A DNA stretch of 6,930 nucleotides from Boseongicola sp. (GCA_013042895.1 JABDPD010000359.1:1-6930), one strand, 5' to 3'; positions 1 through 5,910 are shown, numbered from the stretch's first letter. The notes: generated by a model not told the origin, from the sequence alone. Numbers and translations are program-made.

Positions 1-955
1 CGTCTTTGTTGTCGTAAAACTGACCGACAAAAGCCTGCATAATTTCGCGCACGTCGGCTCCGGCGCCGGTGCGCGGGTAGTAGTCGCGGTTGCCCCAGTT
101 TTGATTGGCACGGATGAAGAAGACCTGAACGCAAGCCTGCCCACCTTCCACGTGGAGGGCGATAACGTCTGCCTCGGACACGCCTGCGGGGTTCACCGAC
201 TGACTGCCTTGCACGAAAGTTAGCGCGCGAAGGCGGTCTCGTAGGGCTGCGGCACGTTCAAACTCCATCGCCTCAGATGCCTCCTGCATTTCGGCAGCGA
301 GGGTTTCCTGCACGCGGGTAGTGCGCCCTCGGAGGAACTGCTGAGCGTCTTTGACGAGTGCGCCGTATTCATCTTCTGAAATTAGGTCGACGCAAGGGCC
401 GGAACAGCGTTTGATTTGGTAGAGGAGACAAGGGCGCGTGCGGCTCTCGAAGGTAGAGTCCGAGCAGTTTCTGAGGAGGAAGACTTTTTGCAGTTGGTTG
501 AGCGTACGGTTGACGGCTCCGGCGCTGGCGAATGGGCCGAAGTAGTCGCCTTTTTCTTTCTTCGCGCCACGGTGTTTCTTGATCTGCGGGAAGCCGTGCT
601 CGCGCGAGATCAGGATGTTCGGGAAGGACTTGTCGTCGCGCAGAAGGACGTTGTAGCGGGGCTTTAGCTGTTTGATCAAGTTCTGTTCAAGCAGCAGCGC
701 TTCGGTTTCGGTGCGTGTGGTCAGGAACATCATCGAAGCGGTGTCGCGGATCATACGGGCGATGCGGGGGCTGTGGCCTGTGGGGCGGGCATAGCTGGAC
801 ACCCGCGCCTTGAGATTGCGCGCTTTGCCCACGTAGAGCACCGCGCCCTTCTCATCGAGCATACGATACACTCCGGGCGAGCCGTCAATGGTCTTGAGAT
901 AGCCTTGGATGACCTCATGACCTGTCAGCTTGGGTTTACGGTTGGTTTCTGACAT
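1..955 (-). CDS. uvrC: UvrABC excinuclease subunit C, N-terminal part (gene runs off the left edge)
   Basis: UvrC makes both incisions around a DNA lesion after handover from UvrA/UvrB in cytoplasmic nucleotide excision repair. The 318 visible residues start with a GIY-YIG nuclease domain: GVYRML at about 28-33 and [12 protein letters not shown] at about 40-51, then a basic stretch ending KPRYN near 98-102; this domain makes the 3' incision. Next come four cysteines, C164, C176, C184 and C188. Their 12/8/4 spacing equals that of the cysteines reported to hold an iron-sulfur cluster in E. coli UvrC. A UVR (UvrB-contact) helix follows at about 223-245 ([13 protein letters not shown]), then the beginning of the RNase H-like half. 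The second nuclease and HhH domains would lie outside the window; the family is usually about 600 residues. The ATG at 955 is chosen because the only ATG just upstream (960) is followed at once by a stop. The Shine-Dalgarno is weak (AAGAG, about 10 nt away). A 302-bp leader gap suggests its own promoter. Identity is certain; completeness is not visible. Confidence 0.97.
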   Translation of the reverse strand, partial: MSETNRKPKLTGHEVIQGYLKTIDGSPGVYRMLDEKGAVLYVGKARNLKARVSSYARPTGHSPRIARMIRDTASMMFLTTRTETEALLLEQNLIKQLKPRYNVLLRDDKSFPNILISREHGFPQIKKHRGAKKEKGDYFGPFASAGAVNRTLNQLQKVFLLRNCSDSTFESRTRPCLLYQIKRCSGPCVDLISEDEYGALVKDAQQFLRGRTTRVQETLAAEMQEASEAMEFERAAALRDRLRALTFVQGSQSVNPAGVSEADVIALHVEGGQACVQVFFIRANQNWGNRDYYPRTGAGADVREIMQAFVGQFYDNKD

Positions 956-973
956 CACATTTTGCTCTTAAAT

Positions 974-978
974 GATTC
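974..978. promoter_or_regulatory. GANTC site (possible CcrM methylation site) in the uvrC leader
   Basis: GATTC lies 19 bp upstream of the uvrC start. In alphaproteobacteria the adenine of GANTC is methylated by CcrM, and its methylation state can alter promoter activity through the cell cycle. A GANTC is expected about once per 256 bp by chance, so alone it means little. It is listed because it sits near a CtrA site and a DnaA box. Confidence 0.3.
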
Positions 979-1035
979 TCACGTGCGCTGCACCGCCGCA
1001 AGTGCCGGGGCAAGAGAAAAGGCGTCCACTTAATC

Positions 1036-1044
1036 TGTGGATAA
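1036..1044 (-). promoter_or_regulatory. Perfect consensus DnaA box upstream of uvrC
   Basis: The minus strand reads TTATCCACA, the exact 9-bp high-affinity DnaA box. It starts about 80 bp upstream of the uvrC start codon. DnaA binds such boxes at replication origins and also at some promoters, where it acts as a transcription factor. A second box is not visible in this gap, so promoter control or titration is easier to argue than an origin. The sequence match is certain; occupancy is inference. Confidence 0.55.
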
Positions 1045-1177
1045 CCTTCGGGACAAGTTGGACGCGAGCCGAATTTTTCGTTTAGTTATGAGCCATTCTG
1101 CAAAGTGCCTAATTATTGGGCGGTAATCTAATATATTGTAATTGCTCAATATTTTTATGCATTCCCTGCAAGCAACT

Positions 1178-1195
1178 GAAAACATTAAAGTTTTC
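1178..1195. repeat. Small inverted repeat overlapping the CtrA site
   Basis: GAAAAC (1178-1183) and GTTTTC (1190-1195) form a perfect 6-bp inverted repeat around the 6-bp centre ATTAAA. It shares its centre and right arm with the CtrA-type site. It could be a second protein site, a short hairpin, or chance in an AT-rich stretch. Confidence 0.35.
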
Positions 1196-1200
1196 TTAAC
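1185..1200 (+). promoter_or_regulatory. Full CtrA-type binding site (TTAA-N7-TTAAC)
   Basis: TTAA at 1185-1188, seven bases, then TTAAC at 1196-1200 match the full consensus of the alphaproteobacterial response regulator CtrA with no mismatch. CtrA controls cell-cycle genes in Caulobacter, and motility, gene-transfer-agent and some DNA-processing genes in Rhodobacteraceae. The site is about 230 bp upstream of the uvrC start and about 58 bp beyond the SDR stop, so uvrC is the only annotated gene it could control from upstream. That distance is long for a simple promoter site, so an unseen transcript in the gap is also possible. Confidence 0.6.
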
Positions 1201-1257
1201 AGAAATGTAATCGCATTGTGAACGGTGCAAAACTTTTGTCGCAAGCCGGCGCGAAAG

Positions 1258-2043
1258 CTACTCAACGCCCTGCACGTCAGGTGTCAACCAACCGAGATGT
1301 TGGCCCCCGTCTACGCAAATCAACTGCCCTGTGACGGCCGGTGCATCGATGAAATAGTCGAGCGCTTGAGTGATGCCGGACGGATCGGCGCCGCGTTCCA
1401 GGATGGTACTTGCGCGCTGTGCGGCGAAGTGTTCCCGGCTTTGGCGCGCGCCTTGCATCGTCGGACCGGGACCGATGGCGTTGACGCGGACCTTGCGGCC
1501 GAGCGCCTGCGCCGAGGTCTGGGTTAGCGCCCAGAGGCCCATTTTTGCGATGGTGTAGGTCATGAATTCGGGCGTCAGTTTGCGCACGCGTTGGTCGATC
1601 AGATTGACGATGAGCGCCTTCGCCGTCGCATCGTTCCATTCGCCAGAGACGTCCGGTTCGGGGGCTTGGGCGGCGAAGTGTTGGGTCAGAACAAAGGGCG
1701 CGCGCAGGTTGCTTTCAAGGTGGCGATCCCAGCTTTCGCGGGTGGCCGTTTCAATATTGTCGTATTCGAAGATGGACGCCGAATTGACGAGCAGCGTGAG
1801 GGGTTGACCGAGATCAGAGGCGGCCTCTGGGACGAGGCTTTGCATGTCTTCTTCGACGATCAAGTCGGCTTGAATGGCCACGGCCTTCTGGCCCATGGCA
1901 CGGATGTCGGCTGCGACCTCTTCTGCCGCCTCGCGAGAACCGTTGTAATGTACCGCGACATCGAAGCCGCGCTTGCCTAACGACAAGGCCATGGCCCGTC
2001 CGAGGCGCTTGCCTGCGCCGGTAACTAGAGCCGCGCCGGTCAA
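1258..2043 (-). CDS. SDR oxidoreductase of the pteridine reductase (PTR1/FolM-like) type
   Basis: This is a predicted NADPH-dependent short-chain dehydrogenase of 261 residues, likely reducing an oxidised pterin (dihydro- to tetrahydro-form) in the cytoplasm. The cofactor motif TGAGKRLG is at 8-15, HYNGS at 32-36 suits an NADPH 2'-phosphate site, and NSAS at 87-90 replaces the usual NNAG. The catalytic residues are D150, Y163 and K167: an Asp stands where most SDRs have Ser, with the 13- and 4-residue spacing of Leishmania PTR1 (D181, Y194, K198). RVNAIGPG (186-193) and VDGG (244-247) complete the fold. I choose the TTG at 2043, because the reading frame extends upstream only through antiporter sequence and the fold begins at residue 3. 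The TTG overlaps the antiporter TGA as TTGA, which suggests translational coupling. It is last in a four-gene run. SDR membership is sure; pterin as substrate is inferred from motifs. A relative with another small carbonyl substrate is the alternative. Confidence 0.88.
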   Translation of the reverse strand: MTGAALVTGAGKRLGRAMALSLGKRGFDVAVHYNGSREAAEEVAADIRAMGQKAVAIQADLIVEEDMQSLVPEAASDLGQPLTLLVNSASIFEYDNIETATRESWDRHLESNLRAPFVLTQHFAAQAPEPDVSGEWNDATAKALIVNLIDQRVRKLTPEFMTYTIAKMGLWALTQTSAQALGRKVRVNAIGPGPTMQGARQSREHFAAQRASTILERGADPSGITQALDYFIDAPAVTGQLICVDGGQHLGWLTPDVQGVE

Positions 2044-2984
2044 TGGACCACCACCCAGATGTAGGTGACATAGGCCGCGCAAAGCGCCGCTCCCCAACGG
2101 CGTGTCATGTTGCGAGTGCTAGAGAAGACGAAGGGTGCAATAAGGAGTGAGGCACCGAGCATGACCCAGAAGTCGAAAGTCATGAATGAGCGGTCCACGG
2201 GAATGTCGCCGAAGAAACTGGCGACGCCGATGATGCCAAGAAGGTTGAACATGTTCGAGCCTATGACGTTGCCAAGCGCGACATCTGCCTGGCGGCGGAT
2301 AGCGGCCATGACAGTGGTTGCAAGCTCGGGAAGTGAGGTTCCGAGTGCCACGAGTGTCAGGCCAATCACGCTGTCCGTGACACCGAGACGCTGGGCGATG
2401 ATGAGCGAGGAGTCTACGAATATGTCGGCTCCGAGTGGGAGGCCGATGAGACCGAGGAGGAGGAACACGCCGATCTTCCACCATGGCATGTCCGGGTCGA
2501 CACCTTCGAGGTCGTCTTCCATGACTTTGAGGTTGCGTCGGTGGGCAAGGGCCTGGCGGGCCTGATCGCCAAGGATCAGCGCAAGGATCGACAGAAGAAT
2601 TACGCCATGCACCCAAGTAATCGGCCCGAGGAAGGCAATGGCGATGAAGATTATGCTGGCGAGCAACATCGTCACATAGCTTTTTCGGGTGTTGCAGTCG
2701 GAGGTATTCAGCGTCGACACAAGAGCCGGGACGCCGAGGACCAGCAGGATGTTGGCTGTGTTGGAGCCCACGACGTTACCAAGCGCAAGACCGGCTGCGT
2801 TGTCGTCGATGGCCTCAATAGAGATCAGCAGTTCGGGCGCGGATGTGCCAAAGGCAACGATGGTCAGGCTGACGATCAGGGCAGGCAGGCCAAGGCGCAG
2901 CGAGGAGTTCACCGCTCCTCGGACCAAAAGGTCACCGGAAAGGAGCAGAATAATCAGACCAATACCTGCGAAAAGAAATTCCAT
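2040..2984 (-). CDS. CaCA-family calcium/sodium antiporter (YrbG-like)
   Basis: This inner-membrane cation exchanger of 314 residues probably expels Ca2+ in exchange for Na+ or H+. It shows the two inverted alpha-repeats that define the family. The first has GTSAPELL (46-53) and GNVVGSNTAN (69-78); the second has GTSLPEL (215-221) and GNVIGSNMFN (238-247). The Glu in each PEL motif and the polar GSN residues line the ion site in this superfamily. About ten hydrophobic segments are visible, split by a charged cytoplasmic-type loop at about 145-170 that includes MEDDLEG. Length is normal for the bacterial single-protein form. The ATG at 2984 follows the stop of the small zinc-ribbon gene by only 3 nt and has no strong Shine-Dalgarno, so it is probably translated by coupling. 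Its last codons overlap the SDR start. Family is very clear; ion specificity cannot be read from the sequence. Confidence 0.95.
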   Translation of the reverse strand: MEFLFAGIGLIILLLSGDLLVRGAVNSSLRLGLPALIVSLTIVAFGTSAPELLISIEAIDDNAAGLALGNVVGSNTANILLVLGVPALVSTLNTSDCNTRKSYVTMLLASIIFIAIAFLGPITWVHGVILLSILALILGDQARQALAHRRNLKVMEDDLEGVDPDMPWWKIGVFLLLGLIGLPLGADIFVDSSLIIAQRLGVTDSVIGLTLVALGTSLPELATTVMAAIRRQADVALGNVIGSNMFNLLGIIGVASFFGDIPVDRSFMTFDFWVMLGASLLIAPFVFSSTRNMTRRWGAALCAAYVTYIWVVVH

Positions 2985-2987
2985 TGA

Positions 2988-3155
2988 TCAGGCTTTCCCG
3001 CAGGGGCAAGGACTTTTGCCGATGCGGTGGCGACCACACGCGCTGCATTTATCGCTGGAAAGGCGCGATTTCCAAGGCAGGAGCCAGCGTGCTTTGCCGA
3101 ACATGCCGAGGACCGCTATGACAACCAGAAATAGGGAAACGATTTTCAGGATCAT
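2988..3155 (-). CDS. Small membrane-anchored zinc-ribbon-like protein, function unknown
   Basis: I do not recognise a named family. The 55-residue product has one hydrophobic N-terminal segment at about 2-20 (ILKIVSLFLVVIAVLGMF). A basic, Trp-containing linker follows, then a cysteine cluster: C37-x2-C40 and C50-x-C52, in the setting CSACGRHRIGKSPCPCG. Two cysteine pairs 9 residues apart are typical of a minimal zinc ribbon or treble-clef knuckle. The picture is a single-pass inner-membrane protein with a small metal-binding tail, probably cytoplasmic given the basic residues after the helix. I choose the ATG at 3155 because it opens directly on the hydrophobic segment. A longer frame to 3272 only repeats peptidase sequence in another frame. 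It starts 7 nt after the peptidase stop and ends 3 nt before the antiporter start, so it is embedded in the operon. That spacing is the best evidence that it is real. Confidence 0.78.
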   Translation of the reverse strand: MILKIVSLFLVVIAVLGMFGKARWLLPWKSRLSSDKCSACGRHRIGKSPCPCGKA

Positions 3156-3162
3156 GCGTGTT

Positions 3163-3963
3163 TCAGACCCCGAAACGCGCGAAGGCTGCGCGGTCTTCAA
3201 TGGCGCTGAGGGCGTCGTCAGTGACTTGCGCACCGAGACGGCCAAGCAGAGGCTTTTTCTGCTGGAACACACGGAAGGTGGTTTTGTCGCCGAAGATATT
3301 CTTCATCGTCGGCACTAGATGGCCTACGCCGTCGATAAGACCAGTCTCAAGGCCCGCGTCTCCGACCCAGATGTCTCCGGCGAAGAGTTCGATTTCGCTG
3401 TTTAGGCGGTCACCTCGACGGGTTTTGACGTGGTCGATGAAGCCTGCGTGGATGTGTTCCTGCAGGCCTTTCAGGCGTTTGACGTCGTCGGGGTTCTCCG
3501 GGCGGAAAGGGTCGAGCATGGATTTGGATTTACCGGCTGTGTAGACGCGGCGCTCAATGCCGTAGCGTTCGATAAGCTCGGTAAAGCCGAAGCCTGCGGA
3601 GATGACGCCGATGGAGCCAACCACCGAGTGGCGATCGACCCAGATTTCGTCAGCGGCGGAGGCGATGTAGTAGCCGCCCGAGGCCGCAACGTCTTCTACG
3701 AAGGCGTAGACTTTTACGTCTTTCTCTTCCGCGAGGCGACGGATACGGGCTGCGATCAGCGAGGATTGTGTCGGGCTGCCCCCAGGCGAATTGATCGAAA
3801 GCGCAACCGCGTCCGGTTTGCCTTTGGTGAAAGCTTTCTGGATGAGGCCAGCAAGGCCCGCGTCATTCAGCGCGCCACCACGGGCTTGGGCCGCGATGAT
3901 CCCCTGCAAGCGCAGAACCGAGACCGAGGGCGGCGATTTCACGAAAGGGATAAATCTTTTCAT
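3163..3963 (-). CDS. S49 family serine peptidase (SppA/SohB-like, single domain)
   Basis: This predicted serine/lysine-dyad peptidase belongs to the signal-peptide-peptidase A clan, which digests leftover signal peptides and membrane-associated polypeptides. The 266-residue product has the ClpP-like crotonase fold motifs: INSPGG at 57-62, the nucleophile region VAASGGYYIAS at 92-102 with S95, and VVGSIGV at 114-120. YTAGKSKS follows at 141-148. K147 lies 52 residues after S95, the same gap as S147/K199 in Bacillus SppA, so it is the likely general base. The length suits the single-domain form, not the double-domain E. coli SppA. There is no clear signal peptide or transmembrane helix, so it may act at the cytoplasmic face or attach peripherally. 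I use the ATG at 3963; a TTG 12 codons upstream is possible but adds non-family residues. No good Shine-Dalgarno is visible. It is the first gene of the tight four-gene run. Confidence 0.93.
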   Translation of the reverse strand: MKRFIPFVKSPPSVSVLRLQGIIAAQARGGALNDAGLAGLIQKAFTKGKPDAVALSINSPGGSPTQSSLIAARIRRLAEEKDVKVYAFVEDVAASGGYYIASAADEIWVDRHSVVGSIGVISAGFGFTELIERYGIERRVYTAGKSKSMLDPFRPENPDDVKRLKGLQEHIHAGFIDHVKTRRGDRLNSEIELFAGDIWVGDAGLETGLIDGVGHLVPTMKNIFGDKTTFRVFQQKKPLLGRLGAQVTDDALSAIEDRAAFARFGV

Positions 3964-4116
3964 GAGAACGGATGTAGGGCGTCCCACGGGTGGCAACAAG
4001 TGACGAAGACGTGTTGAATGGGGCTATGTTGCAAAATGGGGGCCAGCTCGCGTCGGTTGGCGCCTCCCCCCGGGAACACCTTTGAACAGAGGAAGCCCAA
4101 ATTTTAGATATTCCGT

Positions 4117-4878
4117 TCAAGCTTTGAGGCGATAGCCGGTGCGGAAGATCCACCAAACGATAGCAAGACCCAGGGCCGTGAAGCCGGTGATCGCGATGAG
4201 GCTGGCGAGGACGGGAACGTCAGCGGTGCCGAAGAAGGACCAACGGAAGCCTGAGACAAGGTATAGGACCGGGTTGAAGAGCGAGATCGTTTGCCAGATC
4301 GGGGGCAGCATTGTGATGGAGTAAAAGGAACCTCCGAGGAAGACGAGCGGGGTGACCACGAGGAGCGGAACGAGGTTCAACTGTTCGAAACTTTTGGCCC
4401 AGATGCCGATGATAAAGCCGAGCAGCGAGAAGGAGACGCAGGTCAGGGTCAGGAAGGCGAGCATCCAGAACGGGTGCTGGATTGTGATGTCGACGAAGAA
4501 GAAGGAGGTCACGAGGATGATTGTGCCTATGATCATGGCTTTTGTCGCAGCGGCGCCGACGTAGCCGATGACGATTTCCAGAGAGGAGATCGGAGCGGAA
4601 AGAATCTCGTAGATCGTTCCGATGAATTTCGGGAAGTAGATGCCGAAGCTGGCGTTTTGCAGGCTCTGGGTAAGGACCGAGAGCATGATCAGGCCCGGCA
4701 CGATGAAGGCACCATAGCTAACGCCCTCGAGGCTCTCGATGCGGCTGCCGATTGCGGTGCCGAAAACGACGAAGTAGAGCGACGTGGACAGCACCGGGGA
4801 GACCAGCGATTGGACGATCGAGCGGAAGAAACGGGCCATTTCGAAACGGAAGATGGCGCGGATGCCGTACCAGTTCAT
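4117..4878 (-). CDS. ABC-2 type transporter permease (YadH-like)
   Basis: This is the membrane half of an ABC exporter. The 253-residue product has six predicted helices at roughly 22-44, 57-75, 104-129, 136-160, 169-187 and 222-246. The ABC-2 family signature lies around 174-212, with [11 protein letters not shown], a short re-entrant stretch near MLPPIW, and [12 protein letters not shown]. The amphipathic N-terminus ([16 protein letters not shown]) is the usual elbow helix that lies along the inner face. Length and motifs match the YadH / polysaccharide-drug export branch. It should work as a homodimer with two copies of the upstream ATPase. Its ATG overlaps the ATPase stop (ATGA), and a strong AGGAGG sits 7 nt upstream, inside the ATPase gene. 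The substrate cannot be deduced: E. coli YadGH is itself poorly characterised, and relatives export drugs, lipids or glycans. Confidence 0.94.
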   Translation of the reverse strand: MNWYGIRAIFRFEMARFFRSIVQSLVSPVLSTSLYFVVFGTAIGSRIESLEGVSYGAFIVPGLIMLSVLTQSLQNASFGIYFPKFIGTIYEILSAPISSLEIVIGYVGAAATKAMIIGTIILVTSFFFVDITIQHPFWMLAFLTLTCVSFSLLGFIIGIWAKSFEQLNLVPLLVVTPLVFLGGSFYSITMLPPIWQTISLFNPVLYLVSGFRWSFFGTADVPVLASLIAITGFTALGLAIVWWIFRTGYRLKA

Positions 4879-5804
4879 GCCGAGGCCTCCTGTACAAGGG
4901 TCACGAAGATGTCTTCGAGCGAGCTTTGGTGGGTTTGGATGTCTTTCAGGCCAATGCCCGCCTCCTGCAGGGATTTCAGCAAGGAGGTGATGCCCGTGCG
5001 CTCGCCACGGGTGTCATAGCTGTAGATGAGGGCCGAGCCGTCTTCGACGCGTGTGAGGTCATAAGACGCGAGGCTTTCGGGGATCTCGGACACGGATTCG
5101 GTCAGCTCGATGCGCATTTCCTTGCGACCCATGCGGGAAATGAGCGCGGTTTTGTCCTCGACGAGAAGTATCTCGCCCTTGTTGATGACGCCCACGCGAT
5201 CGGCGATGGCTTCGGCTTCTTCGATGTAGTGGGTGGTAAGGATAATTGTGACACCGTCCTGACGGAGGCGGTCGACCAGCGCCCACATGTCCTTTCGGAG
5301 TTCGACGTCGACGCCTGCGGTCGGTTCATCCAGAAAGAGAACGCGAGGTTCGTGGGAGAGCGCTTTGGCGATGAGGACGCGGCGCTTCATGCCGCCTGAA
5401 AGCGCGGCAATGCGGCTGTCTTTTTTGTCCCAGAGCGAGAGATCACGAAGAATGCTTTCCAGGAGAGCATCGTTGCGCGGCTTGCCGAAAAGGCCACGGG
5501 AAAAACGGACTGTGTTGATCACGAACTCGAAAGGCTCGAGGTTGATCTCCTGGGGGACGAGGCCGATTAGTTTGCGCGCTTCACGGAAGTCGGTGACGAC
5601 ATCGTGGCCAGCGACACGGATGTGACCGGAGGTGGGAGATGACAGCCCGCAGATCGTTGAGATCAAGGTTGTTTTGCCCGCGCCGTTCGGGCCGAGGAGT
5701 GCTAGGATTTCGCCTTCTTCGATCTGGAGGTTTGTATTCCTGAGGGCCTCAAACCCGCCTTCATAAATTTTGGTGACGTTTTCAACATCGACGATTGCGG
5801 ACAT
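4875..5804 (-). CDS. ABC transporter ATP-binding protein (YadG-like, ABC-2 exporter)
   Basis: This cytoplasmic ATPase drives the adjacent ABC-2 permease. The 309-residue product has every catalytic motif intact: Walker A GPNGAGKT (38-45), Q-loop Q85 (LVPQE), signature LSGGMKR (135-141), Walker B VLFLDE (155-160) with catalytic E160, a D-loop near AGVD, and switch H192 (TTHYIEEAE). After the nucleotide-binding domain (to about 225) comes an 80-residue C-terminal extension with a beta-rich part and a final helix ending LEDIFVTL. That extension is typical of DrrA/CcmA-type exporter ATPases and often helps couple to the permease. The ATG at 5804 has a good Shine-Dalgarno (GGGAG, 6 nt spacing), and the gene overlaps the permease start by 4 nt, so the two form an operon. 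A palindrome about 57 bp upstream of the start could regulate it. No transported substrate can be named. Confidence 0.96.
   Translation of the reverse strand: MSAIVDVENVTKIYEGGFEALRNTNLQIEEGEILALLGPNGAGKTTLISTICGLSSPTSGHIRVAGHDVVTDFREARKLIGLVPQEINLEPFEFVINTVRFSRGLFGKPRNDALLESILRDLSLWDKKDSRIAALSGGMKRRVLIAKALSHEPRVLFLDEPTAGVDVELRKDMWALVDRLRQDGVTIILTTHYIEEAEAIADRVGVINKGEILLVEDKTALISRMGRKEMRIELTESVSEIPESLASYDLTRVEDGSALIYSYDTRGERTGITSLLKSLQEAGIGLKDIQTHQSSLEDIFVTLVQEASA
4886..4891 (-). promoter_or_regulatory. Strong Shine-Dalgarno for the ABC permease, inside the ATPase gene
   Basis: The minus strand reads AGGAGG 7 nt before the permease ATG at 4878, an ideal ribosome-binding site. It lies in the last codons of the ATPase gene. 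Combined with the ATGA stop-start overlap, it suggests both coupling and independent initiation, and it fixes the permease start. Confidence 0.75.
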
Positions 5805-5810
5805 AGAAGT

Positions 5811-5815
5811 CTCCC
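5811..5815 (-). promoter_or_regulatory. Ribosome-binding site of the ABC ATPase gene
   Basis: The minus strand reads GGGAG preceded by AAA, ending 6 nt before the ATG at 5804. It is the clearest ribosome-binding site for a first-in-operon gene in the window and supports the chosen start. Confidence 0.7.
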
Positions 5816-5860
5816 TTTGTGGGGCACACTAGCGGTGTTCGCGAGCGAGGAACATTGCAG

Positions 5861-5887
5861 ATTTGCGAACAGATCACACACGCAAAT
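5861..5887. repeat. 27-bp interrupted palindrome upstream of the ABC operon (possible operator)
   Basis: ATTTGCG (5861-5867) and CGCAAAT (5881-5887) are perfect 7-bp inverted arms separated by 13 bp. The element lies about 57 bp upstream of the ATPase start, where a promoter would be expected. A second pair, TGTTCGC (5836-5842) and GCGAACA (5865-5871), overlaps its left arm. This symmetry suits a dimeric transcription factor binding two helical turns apart (20-bp centre spacing). It is not followed by a T-run in either direction, so it is not a terminator. No regulator can be named from the sequence. Confidence 0.45.
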
Positions 5888-5910
5888 TTTTAGAATTCAG
5901 GAGGGAAATG

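Larger units (their letters stand above)
956..1257. other. AT-rich intergenic region between the SDR gene and uvrC
   Basis: This is the longest gene-free stretch in the window and is visibly AT-richer than its flanks, most strongly from about 1105 to 1220. It lies downstream of the SDR stop and upstream of uvrC, both on the minus strand, so it should contain the uvrC promoter and any terminator of the four-gene operon. I can support a CtrA-type full site, a perfect DnaA box, a GANTC site and a small inverted repeat, each listed separately. A 66-codon minus-strand reading frame (1230-1030) crosses it. It has no visible ribosome-binding site and no recognisable domain, so I do not call it a gene. 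I see no strong intrinsic terminator after the SDR stop and could not place a sigma-70 promoter with confidence. Confidence 0.8.

Noticed and set aside
416..667. Plus-strand frame opposite uvrC, and the many other plus-strand frames such as 1591-1980, 2541-2987, 4291-5019 and 5817-6764
   Set aside because: They mirror strong minus-strand genes with intact motifs. Their translations are low-complexity antisense shadows without domains, as expected in GC-rich codon usage.
1030..1230. 66-codon minus-strand reading frame in the intergenic gap
   Set aside because: It has no recognisable domain and no Shine-Dalgarno, its composition follows the AT-rich DNA, and it overlaps the regulatory sites.
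1220..1233. LexA-type site GAAC...AAAC in the uvrC upstream gap
   Set aside because: The second half-site does not match GAAC and the spacing is wrong, so there is no sequence support for SOS control of uvrC here.
1227..1237. CAAAACTTTTG palindrome after the SDR gene as a terminator
   Set aside because: The stem is AT-only with a 1-nt centre, cannot form a stable hairpin, and has no flanking GC stem.
956..1257. Chromosomal replication origin
   Set aside because: Only one exact DnaA box is visible, with no box cluster and no typical origin neighbour (dnaA, hemE, parAB, gidAB) in the window. Kept only as a question for GC-skew analysis.
4035..4075. GC-rich G-run/C-run stretch as a terminator of the ABC operon
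   Set aside because: The G-run and C-run can pair only at their outer ends, the inside does not form a continuous stem, and the T-run is poor. Rho-dependent termination or read-through is equally possible.
4074..4087. LexA (SOS) box GAAC-N-GAAC between the permease and the S49 gene
   Set aside because: The spacing is 6 bases; the alphaproteobacterial LexA consensus needs 7. It also overlaps no clear promoter.
4082..4119. Inverted repeat TTGAAC/GTTCAA around the permease stop
   Set aside because: It has only 6-bp arms with a 26-bp spacer and no T-run, so it is consistent with chance.
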